Part shown: positions 28,105 to 35,991 of the stretch, piece by piece
Layout: every line of letters starts with the position of its first letter
How positions within the stretch are numbered: the first letter of the stretch is position 1
From: Halomicrobium salinisoli
GTDB taxonomy: Archaea; Halobacteriota; Halobacteria; Halobacteriales; Haloarculaceae
NCBI RefSeq assembly: GCF_020405185.1
Contig: NZ_CP084463.1
Span: forward strand, 3,100,001-3,164,000
DNA length: 64,000 nucleotides
Direction of reading: 5' to 3'
Position numbers and translations under genes: made by a program
Notes under the pieces: model-generated
The model's input: only the letters and a program-made list of their open reading frames with translations
What the model was told of the DNA's origin: nothing
The model's database searches: none

Positions 28105-28230
28105 TGATTTCGGGTACGGACCCGTGGCTGAAAAGTTCCGCTGGTGCAGCGCCGGTCGGACGACGGCGTCGAGTGGTCGACGTCACCCGCCCACCGCGGA
28201 CCTTAATCGCGTGGCTACCCAGGCACGAGT

Positions 28231-28965
28231 ATGGACGTGGCGCTGTTGACCGTCGGCGACGAACTGCTGTCGGGCGACACCGAGAACACGAACGCGACGT
28301 GGCTGGCGCGGGAGCTGACCGGCCGGGGCGCGAGCGTCCGGCGGGTCCTCACCGTGCCGGACGACCGCGAGGTCATCGCCGAGTACGTCCGCGAGTGGCG
28401 CGAGCGGTTCGACGCGGTGATCGTCACCGGCGGACTGGGCGACACGCCGGACGACGTGACAGTCGAGGCGGTCGCCGACGCGTTCGACCGCGGGCTGGAG
28501 GTCCCCGAAGACGTCCGCGAGCGCGTCGAGCAGAAGGCCCGGGAGTACCGCGAGGCGAACCCCGAGCGCTTCGAGGAGTACGAGTTCGACATCGACTTCG
28601 ACGAGACGGCGGCGCTCCCGGCGGGCGCGCGCCCGCTCCAGACGGCGGAGAGCTTCAACCCGGGCTGCGTCGTCGAGAACGTCTACGTCTTCCCGGGGTT
28701 CCCGGAGGAACTGAAGGCGATGTTCGGGGCCGTCGCGGAGGAGTTCGGCGGCGACGTCGTCACCGAGTCGGTGGCGACGGTGACCCCCGAGGGCGCGCTG
28801 AAGGACGTGCTCGACGGGGTTCGCGAGCGGTTCGACGTGGCCGTCGGAAGCTACCCAGTCCGCGAGGACCGGCCCGGCCGGGTGAAGGTGAGCGGCACGG
28901 ACGGCGAGGAAGTGGCCGACGCCGCCGAGTGGGTGCGGGAGCGAGTGCGGACGCCGGCGGAGTGA
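28231..28965 (+). CDS. CinA-type molybdopterin-binding domain protein
   Basis: 244 residues. The MoCF/CinA N-terminal fold covers the first ~170 residues, with LTVGDELLSGDTENTNATW and VIVTGGLGDTPDDVTVEAVAD, followed by a small alpha/beta domain. The bacterial deamidase domain of CinA is absent. Stand-alone archaeal members may act in nucleotide or cofactor salvage, but no precise reaction can be claimed. Despite the fold it is far from the molybdenum cofactor cluster at 47-54 kb. Confidence 0.85.
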   Translation: MDVALLTVGDELLSGDTENTNATWLARELTGRGASVRRVLTVPDDREVIAEYVREWRERFDAVIVTGGLGDTPDDVTVEAVADAFDRGLEVPEDVRERVEQKAREYREANPERFEEYEFDIDFDETAALPAGARPLQTAESFNPGCVVENVYVFPGFPEELKAMFGAVAEEFGGDVVTESVATVTPEGALKDVLDGVRERFDVAVGSYPVREDRPGRVKVSGTDGEEVADAAEWVRERVRTPAE

Positions 28966-29039
28966 CCGACTGCGTGAACGCTCTCACAACGTGTAGACAC
29001 CGCGAAACGTTTATGGCCGCTGTCCGTCGGCGCTGACAG

Positions 29040-29810
29040 ATGGCCCTCCGCAAACCGCTGCGCGACCGTATCGACCGGGTCCCGCCCGACTGGATCGCCG
29101 CCCCCGCCACCGCTCTCGTACTCACCGCCTGCGCCGCCGCCGCTGCCCTCGCCGCCGGCGAGGGGGTCCGTGTGGCCCGCGACGCGCTCCCCCTGCCCGA
29201 GACGCTGGCGGCCTACGTCGTCTTCAGCAGGGCCGCCCAGTTCGCCTTTCTCGTCGTCGCGCTCGGGTACGTCGCCTACCGCGGGACGCCCGAGCGGTAC
29301 GTCCGGTTCGGCCGTCCGTCGTGGCGGGACCTGGGCTGGCTGGTGGCCTTCTTCCCGCTGCTGGTCCTCGCCAGCGGAATCACGACGTCGGTCCTCGGGG
29401 CCCTGGGGATACCGCTGGTGTCCAGCGCCGGGAGCACCGGTCCGAGCCTGGCGGAACACCCCGGAGTCCTGCCGCTGGTGTTCGTCGTTTACTTCCTGTT
29501 CGCGGCGCCGGCCGAGGAACTGCTCTTCCGCGGGGTCGTGCAGGGCCGGCTTCGGGAAGCCTTCTCGGCGGCGCCTGCGATCGTCCTCGCGGCGGTCTGC
29601 TTCGCGCTGCTACACGTGCCGTTCTACCTCCAGTCGGGCGAGACGGCGGCGCTGACGAACCTGCTCGCTCAGACGTTCTACGGCGGCCTCCTGTTCGGAC
29701 TGCTGTACGAGCGCACCGACACCCTCGTCGTCCCGGCCGCCGCGCACGCGACGATGTGGTCCTGGAACGTCCTGGCGCACTACGCGACGGCGCTCGCGGC
29801 TGCGGTCTGA
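29040..29810 (+). CDS. CPBP family intramembrane metalloprotease
   Basis: 256 residues with about seven hydrophobic segments. The metalloprotease motif EELLFRG is at about residue 158, a second His motif (CFALLHVPF) at about 188 and the last (AAHATMWSWNV) at about 240; these are the zinc or catalytic positions of the Abi/CPBP family (Rce1-like). Targets in archaea are unknown. The gene converges on the DedA-like gene with nine bases between them. Confidence 0.9.
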   Translation: MALRKPLRDRIDRVPPDWIAAPATALVLTACAAAAALAAGEGVRVARDALPLPETLAAYVVFSRAAQFAFLVVALGYVAYRGTPERYVRFGRPSWRDLGWLVAFFPLLVLASGITTSVLGALGIPLVSSAGSTGPSLAEHPGVLPLVFVVYFLFAAPAEELLFRGVVQGRLREAFSAAPAIVLAAVCFALLHVPFYLQSGETAALTNLLAQTFYGGLLFGLLYERTDTLVVPAAAHATMWSWNVLAHYATALAAAV

Positions 29811-29819
29811 GACGGCGAG

Positions 29820-30470
29820 TCAGACCGGTAGCAGATCGAGCAGCCCCCACTCGATGGCGTAGTGGGCGGCCAGCGCGAGCCACGATTCGAAGACGAGCGT
29901 CCCCAGCGCCGACAGGAGCGCGAACTCGCGGACGTCCATGTCGGCGATGCCCGCCGGAACGGTGAGCATGCCGCGGGTGAACAGCAGGGCGTTGCTGACC
30001 GGGACGGCGGGGCGGCCCCAGCGGTCGAACCACGACTCGAAGCGGGCCAGGCGGCGCTCGTCGACGCGGAACCAGGGCTTGTCCAGGAGCCACTCGCGGC
30101 CGCCGCGTTTGGCGAGCACGAAGAGGGCGGTCTGGCCGGCGGTGGCGCCGACGACCGCGACGGCGAGGATGGCGGCGACGACGCCGACGTCGTAGCCGTC
30201 GCCGGTCGTAGCGAGCACGCCGATGGAGATCGGGACGAGCGCCTCGCTCGGGGCGAAGTAGAGCAACATCGCGCCCTCGAGGACGAAGATCGCGAGCAGC
30301 GCGAACAGACCGTACCGGTCGATGAGCCGCCGGGCGTACTGCTCGTCGCCGATCAGGAACAGGGCGACGCCGGCGACGGCGAGGAGGACGAACGTCCCGG
30401 CGACGACCAGCAGGCCGTAGTCCTCTGCGAACGTCCGGAGGGAGCTGCGAGAGGGCTCCAGGGAGGCCAT
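29820..30470 (-). CDS. DedA-family membrane protein
   Basis: 216 residues from ATG 30470, with four or five membrane helices. [21 protein letters not shown] is the DedA signature loop and [16 protein letters not shown] the upstream reentrant segment. DedA proteins are thought to flip or transport lipids. The gene starts 94 bases from hemB in the opposite direction. A longer frame to 30878 overlaps hemB and was not used. Confidence 0.86.
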   Translation of the reverse strand: MASLEPSRSSLRTFAEDYGLLVVAGTFVLLAVAGVALFLIGDEQYARRLIDRYGLFALLAIFVLEGAMLLYFAPSEALVPISIGVLATTGDGYDVGVVAAILAVAVVGATAGQTALFVLAKRGGREWLLDKPWFRVDERRLARFESWFDRWGRPAVPVSNALLFTRGMLTVPAGIADMDVREFALLSALGTLVFESWLALAAHYAIEWGLLDLLPV

Positions 30471-30532
30471 TCGGGCGAAGCAAGGCCCGTCCCGGGCAAA
30501 GGTCTTGTTATCGCGGCACCGGCCAGAGGAAA

Positions 30533-30546
30533 GGCGCTTTAGCGCC
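30533..30546 (+). promoter_or_regulatory. Palindromic TATA region of hemB
   Basis: GGCGCT-TT-AGCGCC is a perfect 6-bp inverted repeat. Its central TTTA is about 26 bases before the hemB ATG, where a TATA box belongs. A regulator binding here would compete with TBP. The palindrome is seen; regulation is inferred. Confidence 0.4.
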
Positions 30547-30564
30547 GGGAGACAAGGGCCGGAC

Positions 30565-31545
30565 ATGAACCCCACGCGTCGCCCGCGGCGGCTCCGAACG
30601 GACGGGGTCCGCCCGCTGGTCAGCGAGACGGAGCTGTCGGCGTCGGACCTGATCGCCCCGGTGTTCGTCGACGCCACGACCGACGAACGAGTGCCCATCG
30701 GGTCGATGCCCGGCCACGAGCGCGTGCCCGTCGAGGCGGCCGTCGACCGCGTCGAGGAGGTCCTGGCGACTGGCGTCGAAGCCGTCATCGTCTTCGGCAT
30801 CCCCGAGTCCAAGGACGAGCGGGGCTCCCGCGCCTGGGCCGAGGACGGCGTCGTCCAGCGGGCGGTCCGCGACATCACGGCGGAGACGGACGCCTACGTC
30901 ATCACCGACGTCTGCCTCTGCGAGTACACCGAGCACGGCCACTGCGGGGTGCTGGAGGAGAACGCCGACGAGGATCCGACGCTGACGGTCCGGAACGACG
31001 AGACGCTGGAGTTGCTCTCGGAGACGGCCGTCTCCCACGCCCGCGCGGGCGCCGACATGGTCGCGCCCTCGAGCATGACCGACGGGATGGTCGGCGCCAT
31101 CCGCGAGGCGCTCGACGACGAGGGGTACGACGACGTCCCGATCATGAGCTACGCGGCCAAGTACGAGTCGGCCTTCTACGGGCCCTTCCGGGACGCCGCG
31201 GACGGCGCGCCCGCGTTCGGCGACCGCCGCCACTACCAGATGGACCCCGCGAACGCCCGCGAGGCGATGCGGGAGGTGGCGCTCGACGTCGAGGAGGGCG
31301 CCGACGTGCTGATGGTCAAGCCCGCGCTGCCGTACCTCGACATCGTGAGTTCGATTCGGCAGGAGTACGACCATCCCGTGGCCGCCTACAACGTCTCCGG
31401 GGAGTACGCGATGCTGCACGCCGCCGCCGAGAAGGGCTGGCTGGACCTGGATGAAGTCGCCCGCGAGTCGCTGCTGTCGATCAAGCGCGCCGGTGCGGAC
31501 CTGATTCTCACCTACTTCGCAGAGGACGTCGCCGAGCGGCTGTGA
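30565..31545 (+). CDS. hemB: Porphobilinogen synthase (delta-aminolevulinate dehydratase)
   Basis: 326 residues. HemB condenses two 5-aminolevulinate molecules to porphobilinogen in haem, sirohaem and cobalamin synthesis. The zinc-binding loop is [13 protein letters not shown] (about residues 112-124), and the two Schiff-base lysines are in [16 protein letters not shown] and [11 protein letters not shown]. The product stream includes the sirohaem needed by the nitrite reductase NasD at 40.1 kb. HemL is also in the window at 54.6 kb. Confidence 0.96.
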   Translation: MNPTRRPRRLRTDGVRPLVSETELSASDLIAPVFVDATTDERVPIGSMPGHERVPVEAAVDRVEEVLATGVEAVIVFGIPESKDERGSRAWAEDGVVQRAVRDITAETDAYVITDVCLCEYTEHGHCGVLEENADEDPTLTVRNDETLELLSETAVSHARAGADMVAPSSMTDGMVGAIREALDDEGYDDVPIMSYAAKYESAFYGPFRDAADGAPAFGDRRHYQMDPANAREAMREVALDVEEGADVLMVKPALPYLDIVSSIRQEYDHPVAAYNVSGEYAMLHAAAEKGWLDLDEVARESLLSIKRAGADLILTYFAEDVAERL

Positions 31546-31556
31546 GGTGCGGGGTT

Positions 31557-31647
31557 CCGAGCGCTAGCGAGGAATCCCGGAATGAGCGAGCGGGAGCCGA
31601 GCGAAGCGAACGACACGCGAGCTGCGAGGGTCCTCGCTAGCGCTCGG
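31557..31647. repeat. 16-bp perfect inverted repeat downstream of hemB
   Basis: The arms at 31557-31572 and 31632-31647 are exact reverse complements, separated by 59 bases. They begin 11 bases after the hemB stop codon, so the hairpin may stabilise or end the hemB mRNA. Confidence 0.6.
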
Positions 31648-31824
31648 ACCCTCGGTGAGGCGAGCGGGAAGCGACCCGTGAGCCGCGAGGCCGGCCACGG
31701 CGAGATTCGATCAGCGCGGCGCGCGCGAGCTATAGCGGCCCTGAAGGGGGTCTCCGCCGGTTCTTCCGGTTGACGAACGTCCGAAATCCGGGCTGACGGC
31801 CGGCCGCTTTCTGAACGGAATACA

Positions 31825-31842
31825 ACCTTATATCCATAATAT
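31825..31842 (+). promoter_or_regulatory. Nitrogen-cluster promoter motif upstream of amt
   Basis: ACCTTATATCCATAATAT contains a TATA-like TTATAT. The same 18 bases, differing at only two or three positions, precede narK and mobA on their coding strand. With initiation about 25 bases downstream, the amt mRNA would carry a leader of about 160-170 bases. Confidence 0.55.
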
Positions 31843-32026
31843 CATGGTATAATCTGGACACTCGTCTACCAAGACGACCAAATATTCCGAATCGTCAAGC
31901 CAATCCTTATGTAGTGGTAATCCGAGTGCATCTCCCGTGAGCAAGATGACGAAGCTGGTCGAATGCGCCGGAAAGTTGGACATCCAATCACAGTAGCGAT
32001 CAAGAAGGACACGGGTGAACATAGAC

Positions 32027-33322
32027 ATGCTATACGAACCGATGCAAGTCAGCGTGGAAGCGCTCAACTACACGTGGATACTGGTAGCGTCGTTCCTGAT
32101 CTTCTTCATGCACGCCGGCTTCGCCATGCTCGAAGCGGGGCAGGTGCGCTCGAAGAACGTGGCGAACCAGCTGACGAAGAACCTCCTGACCTGGTCGGTC
32201 GGGGTGACGATGTTCTTCCTGGTCGGGGCAGGCGTCTCCAGCCTCGTCGGCGGCGGCGACTTCGCCGCCGGCTTCACGACCAGCGGGACGGGCTGGATCG
32301 ACTGGCTCTACGGTGCCGTCTTCGCAATGACTGCGGCTACCATCGTCTCCGGGGCCGTCGCCGGCCGCGCGAAGCTCCGGGCGTACGTCAGCTACACGTT
32401 CCTGCTGGCCGCCGTGATCTACCCCGTCGTGACCGGCCTGACGTGGGCCGGGAGCCACATCTCCTTCGGCGGCGCCGTCTTCACTGACTTCGCCGGCGGG
32501 ATGATCGTCCACGGCATGGGCGGCATCGCCGGCCTCACCGCGGCGTGGGTGCTCGGCCCGCGCATGGACCGGTACAACGACGACGGGAGCTCGAACGTCA
32601 TCCCCGGCCACTCGATGACCTTCGCCGTGCTCGGGACGCTGATCCTGGCCTTCGGCTGGTACGGGTTCAACGTCGGCACGTCGGCGATCATCGGCGAGGA
32701 GTTCCTGGGCGACCAGCTCGGCCGCGTCGCGATGACGACGACGATCGCCATGGCCTGCGGCGCCATGGGCGCCGGGCTCGTCGCCTGGGCCAAGACCGGC
32801 AAGGTCGACACGCTGTACGTCGCCAACGGTCTGCTGGCCGGTCTGGTCGGCATCACGGCGATCCCGCACACGACGACCTGGTGGGGCGCCTTCGTCGTCG
32901 GCGGCCTCGCCGGCGCGCAGCTGCCGGTCGTCTTCGGCTTCGTCGAGAACACGCTGAAGATCGACGACGTCTGTGCGGTCTTCCCGGTCCACGGGAGCGC
33001 CGGCGTGCTCGGGACGCTGCTGTTCCCGTTCGTCGCGGCCCCCCAGTTCGTCGACTCCGTGGTCAATGCGTTCGTCGCCCAGCTGATCGGCGTCGCCGCC
33101 ATCACGGCGTGGACGGTCGTCGCGACCGCCCTCGTCTGGGGCGCGTTCAAGGCGATGGGCCAGGCCCGGGTCACGCCCGAGCACGAGCGCGACGGCCTCG
33201 ACGTCAGCGAGCACGGCGTCGAGACCTACCCCGAGTTCGGCGAGGACGAGGGCGTCGTTGCGGACGGCGGTACCGTGCAGACGGACAACTACGTTGCGGC
33301 CCAGAGAGGTGACAACGAATGA
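32027..33322 (+). CDS. amt: Ammonium transporter Amt
   Basis: 431 residues from ATG 32027; an in-frame GTG at 32015 would add four residues. About eleven membrane helices. [10 protein letters not shown] is the N-terminal Amt signature. The two pore histidines are in [11 protein letters not shown] and [11 protein letters not shown]. Amt conducts ammonium into the cell and is closed by the PII protein, which is encoded next: its stop overlaps the glnK start (ATGA). The nitrogen motif at 31825 probably drives the operon. Confidence 0.95.
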   Translation: MLYEPMQVSVEALNYTWILVASFLIFFMHAGFAMLEAGQVRSKNVANQLTKNLLTWSVGVTMFFLVGAGVSSLVGGGDFAAGFTTSGTGWIDWLYGAVFAMTAATIVSGAVAGRAKLRAYVSYTFLLAAVIYPVVTGLTWAGSHISFGGAVFTDFAGGMIVHGMGGIAGLTAAWVLGPRMDRYNDDGSSNVIPGHSMTFAVLGTLILAFGWYGFNVGTSAIIGEEFLGDQLGRVAMTTTIAMACGAMGAGLVAWAKTGKVDTLYVANGLLAGLVGITAIPHTTTWWGAFVVGGLAGAQLPVVFGFVENTLKIDDVCAVFPVHGSAGVLGTLLFPFVAAPQFVDSVVNAFVAQLIGVAAITAWTVVATALVWGAFKAMGQARVTPEHERDGLDVSEHGVETYPEFGEDEGVVADGGTVQTDNYVAAQRGDNE

Positions 33323-33693
33323 GCGACACTGACTCCGACGAGGAAGAGCGCGACATCAAACTGGTGATGGCGATGATTCGCCCCGACAAGCTCGGCGACG
33401 TCAAGGAGACGCTGGCGGAGGTCGGCGCCCCCTCGCTGACGGTGACGAACGTCTCCGGCCGCGGCAGCCAGCCCGCCAAGACGGGCCAGTGGCGCGGCGA
33501 GGAGTACGTCGTCGACCTCCACCAGAAGGTCAAGATCGAGTGCGTCGTGGCGGACATCCCCGCCGAGGACGTCGTGGAGGCCATCCAGGAGGGCGCCCAG
33601 ACGGGCGAGCCCGGTGACGGGAAGGTCTTCGTCCTCCCCGTGGAGGACGCGGTCCAGATCCGCACGGGCGAGCGCGGACCCGACGCGGTGTGA
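33319..33693 (+). CDS. glnK: PII nitrogen-sensing protein GlnK
   Basis: 124 residues. The canonical PII signature covers the T-loop ([10 protein letters not shown] ... [16 protein letters not shown]), with the loop Tyr in EYVV present, and the C-terminal part has [25 protein letters not shown] trimers bind ATP/ADP and 2-oxoglutarate and block Amt when nitrogen is plentiful. The acidic N-terminal tail ([10 protein letters not shown]) is a halophile addition. The ATG overlaps the amt stop by four bases and the stop overlaps the lrp start by one. Confidence 0.96.
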   Translation: MSDTDSDEEERDIKLVMAMIRPDKLGDVKETLAEVGAPSLTVTNVSGRGSQPAKTGQWRGEEYVVDLHQKVKIECVVADIPAEDVVEAIQEGAQTGEPGDGKVFVLPVEDAVQIRTGERGPDAV

Positions 33694-34148
33694 TGGAGCC
33701 CGACGAGACGGACCGGGCGGTGATCAACGCCCTGCTCGCGGACGGGCGGGCCAGCGCCCGGGAGATCGCCTCGGAGACCGGCCTGCCGGCGCCGACGGTG
33801 GCCAAGCGGCTCGACGCCCTCGAAGCGGCGAACGTCGTCGGGGGGTACGAGGCCCGCGTCGACTACGAGCAGCTGGGCTACGACGTCAGCGCGGTCTTCC
33901 AGCTGTCCGTCGACGGCGACGGGCTGGCGGAGCTGACCGACCGGCTGCGCGACCACGACCGGATGATCGCTGTCTACGAGGTGACCGGCAGCCACGACGT
34001 GGTCGCCATCGGGAAGTTCCGGGACACCGCCTCGCTGGACGAGGAGATCAAGACGCTGCTGACCGACCCCGCGGTCGAGGACGCGACCACGGCCATCGTC
34101 CTCGACACCGTCCGCGAGTTCGAACAGTTCCCCGTCGACGCCGACTGA
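33693..34148 (+). CDS. Lrp/AsnC-family transcriptional regulator
   Basis: 151 residues. An N-terminal winged helix-turn-helix (about residues 4-55, with ASAREIASETGLPAPTVAKRLDAL) is followed by the RAM-type ligand domain (about 60-145, VYEVTGSHDVVAIGKF). Its ATG shares one base with the glnK stop (TGATG), so it is the third gene of the amt-glnK operon. By position it is the best local candidate to bind the shared motif upstream of amt, narK and mobA. That is inference. Confidence 0.93.
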   Translation: MEPDETDRAVINALLADGRASAREIASETGLPAPTVAKRLDALEAANVVGGYEARVDYEQLGYDVSAVFQLSVDGDGLAELTDRLRDHDRMIAVYEVTGSHDVVAIGKFRDTASLDEEIKTLLTDPAVEDATTAIVLDTVREFEQFPVDAD

Positions 34149-34397
34149 CGCCGCGTTCGCGGGCACGCGCCCGGGACGGGCGTCCGACGGCGCGGTGAAC
34201 CGCGTCCGGCACCGGTAGAACTGCTTCTTCTGCGAAGCGAGTGCGAAGCGGCCGTTCAGTACACCTGGAGAGCGCCTCCGGATCGGGTTCGATCCGTGGC
34301 CCTCCACAGATCGAGTTCGATCCGTGGTCCGCCGCGACGGTCAAGCGCCGTTTGTAGTCTCGGACACTTACTTGCTGCCGCTGCGAGTCACTTCCGT

Positions 34398-35192
34398 ATG
34401 GACCGCCGTTATTCGGTCGGCCTCGTCGTCGCACTCGTCGCAGTCGGTGTCGGTGCGGTCGCTCTGGCGACCGCGTGGCCGCCGCAAGCGACCGCACTCG
34501 ACTCCGATCAGACGTATCCCGAGGGAGCGGGACCGGATCACGTCAATTTCTCGGCGCTCCAGGCGGACGACGCGAACGTCTCGCACACGCCGCGAGCGCA
34601 CTGGGACTCGTACGCCATCGTCTACACCGCACCGCCGGACCGCCGGCTCGTGGAGGGCGATTACTACATCAACTCCTCGACGGGTGAGATACTCGCCGAC
34701 CGCTGGCACGACGCCACGGTCTATCGGAACGGATCGACCTACGCGTCCGTCCAACCGGCCGACGGCGTCCCGGACGAGCGCCGGCGGGAGGAGCTGGAGT
34801 CGGACGACAGGTACGTCTACGACGACTCCACCGACGCGTACTACCGATACGATCCGCACTACGGCCGGATCGCGCCCACGAACGTCGGTCGCCATCCCGA
34901 CGTCCTCGACGCGTACACGTGGACGGCCACCAACGCGACGACCCACCACGGCGTCCCCGTCGTCACGTACCGGGTCACGGGCGAACGCGCGACTGCCGCC
35001 GACGTCCCACCGGCGATCAACGGCACGCTCCGGCTCGGGGCCGAGGACGGAATCGTCTACGGGTTCGACCTCACGCTCGACGGGGCCGAGGGCGACTATC
35101 GGTACACGTACGACGTGCGTCCCGCTCCCTTCCCGGACCACGGCTGGGTCGACACCGCTCGGGCGGTCGCGTCCGCGAACGACTCCGCGTGA
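34398..35192 (+). CDS. Secreted or membrane-anchored protein, unknown function
   Basis: 264 residues from ATG 34398. One N-terminal hydrophobic helix (about residues 7-26, VGLVVALVAVGVGAVALA) acts as a signal or anchor; there is no lipobox. The rest is extracellular and rich in Tyr, Asp and Thr, with several N-glycosylation sequons (NVS, NSS, NGS, NAT). The fold resembles the haloarchaeal LolA/LppX-like exported proteins, with a lipid-cavity type repeat of YRYD and TYRVTG blocks. The lipoprotein at 60411-61196 has a similar layout. Confidence 0.72.
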   Translation: MDRRYSVGLVVALVAVGVGAVALATAWPPQATALDSDQTYPEGAGPDHVNFSALQADDANVSHTPRAHWDSYAIVYTAPPDRRLVEGDYYINSSTGEILADRWHDATVYRNGSTYASVQPADGVPDERRREELESDDRYVYDDSTDAYYRYDPHYGRIAPTNVGRHPDVLDAYTWTATNATTHHGVPVVTYRVTGERATAADVPPAINGTLRLGAEDGIVYGFDLTLDGAEGDYRYTYDVRPAPFPDHGWVDTARAVASANDSA

Positions 35193-35294
35193 CGGAGCGT
35201 CCGACCGTCGACGACTGCGCCGGCCGCCGTGAATGCCGGACGTCGCAACGGAGACGGCCGTCCCGTTTTCGCGACTGAGACTCCCGGGGGAGGC

Positions 35295-35301
35295 GTTATA
35301 C
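35295..35301 (+). promoter_or_regulatory. TATA box of cheC
   Basis: GTTATAC about 26 bases ahead of the cheC ATG, consistent with a leaderless mRNA. Confidence 0.45.
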
Positions 35302-35323
35302 CGCTCGAAGCGGAGGCGTCCGT

Positions 35324-35962
35324 ATGGCGCTGGAAGTCGACGTCAGGAAGCTCGACATCTTCAACGGGATGGCCAGGGAGGGGTCGGGGACCGTCGCCGA
35401 TCACCTGGGGCAGCTGACGGGCCACGACGCCGCCGTCCGGACCTCGCAGATCAACTTCCTCGACATCGAGGACGTCAAGACCCACATCGGCACTGACCGC
35501 CGGGTCGGCATCTACGTGGAGCTGAACGAGCCGCCCTACGGCTACGTCCTGTTCATGCTCGAACCGGCCGACAGCAAGCGGCTGGCCGGCGCCATGATGG
35601 GCGGGATGGGCGAGACCGACGACGGTGAGTTCAGCGAGATGGAGCGGTCGGCGATGCAGGAGATCGGCAACATCATGACCAGCGCGTTCATCGACGGGTG
35701 GGCCAACGTCCTCGACACGACGATCGACATGGGGACGCCGACGTTTGTGCTCGGACCGGCGGACGGCATCGTCGATGAGATGGGCGGCTGGCCCGAGTCG
35801 GAACTCGTGTTCGTCATCGACTCCCGGATCACCGTCGAGGGGGGCGACCTCGGGATGACCGTCTACACCTTCCCCGAACTCGAGTCGCTGGTCGAACTGA
35901 TCCAGAACATCGACCTCGACACGGACGTGGAGGCCGACACGGCGGCCGACGAGCTGTTCTAG
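35324..35962 (+). CDS. CheC-type CheY-P phosphatase
   Basis: 212 residues. The C-terminal half carries one full CheC active-site motif, SAMQEIGN with Pro 23 residues later (DMGTP). The N-terminal half lacks the matching motif, so only one active site remains. CheC proteins dephosphorylate CheY-P to tune archaellum switching. No other chemotaxis gene is nearby, so this is a solitary copy; haloarchaea carry several CheC paralogs. Confidence 0.85.
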   Translation: MALEVDVRKLDIFNGMAREGSGTVADHLGQLTGHDAAVRTSQINFLDIEDVKTHIGTDRRVGIYVELNEPPYGYVLFMLEPADSKRLAGAMMGGMGETDDGEFSEMERSAMQEIGNIMTSAFIDGWANVLDTTIDMGTPTFVLGPADGIVDEMGGWPESELVFVIDSRITVEGGDLGMTVYTFPELESLVELIQNIDLDTDVEADTAADELF

Positions 35963-35991
35963 GGGGAAACGAGACGTCGCCGGAGGGGTTC

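Larger units (their letters stand above)
31546..32026. other. Spacer: hemB 3' hairpin, then AT-rich amt promoter and leader
   Basis: The 481 bases before amt hold two parts. Bases 31557-31572 and 31632-31647 are perfect 16-bp inverted arms (CCGAGCGCTAGCGAGG) after hemB, a likely transcript-end structure. From about 31810 the DNA becomes AT-rich and carries the nitrogen motif at 31825-31842. A frame at 31828-32067 on the minus strand is open but lacks halophile composition. Confidence 0.5.

Noticed and set aside
31828..32067. 79-residue frame in the amt leader
   Set aside because: Overlaps the promoter and the amt start, lacks acidic halophile composition and no family is recognised.
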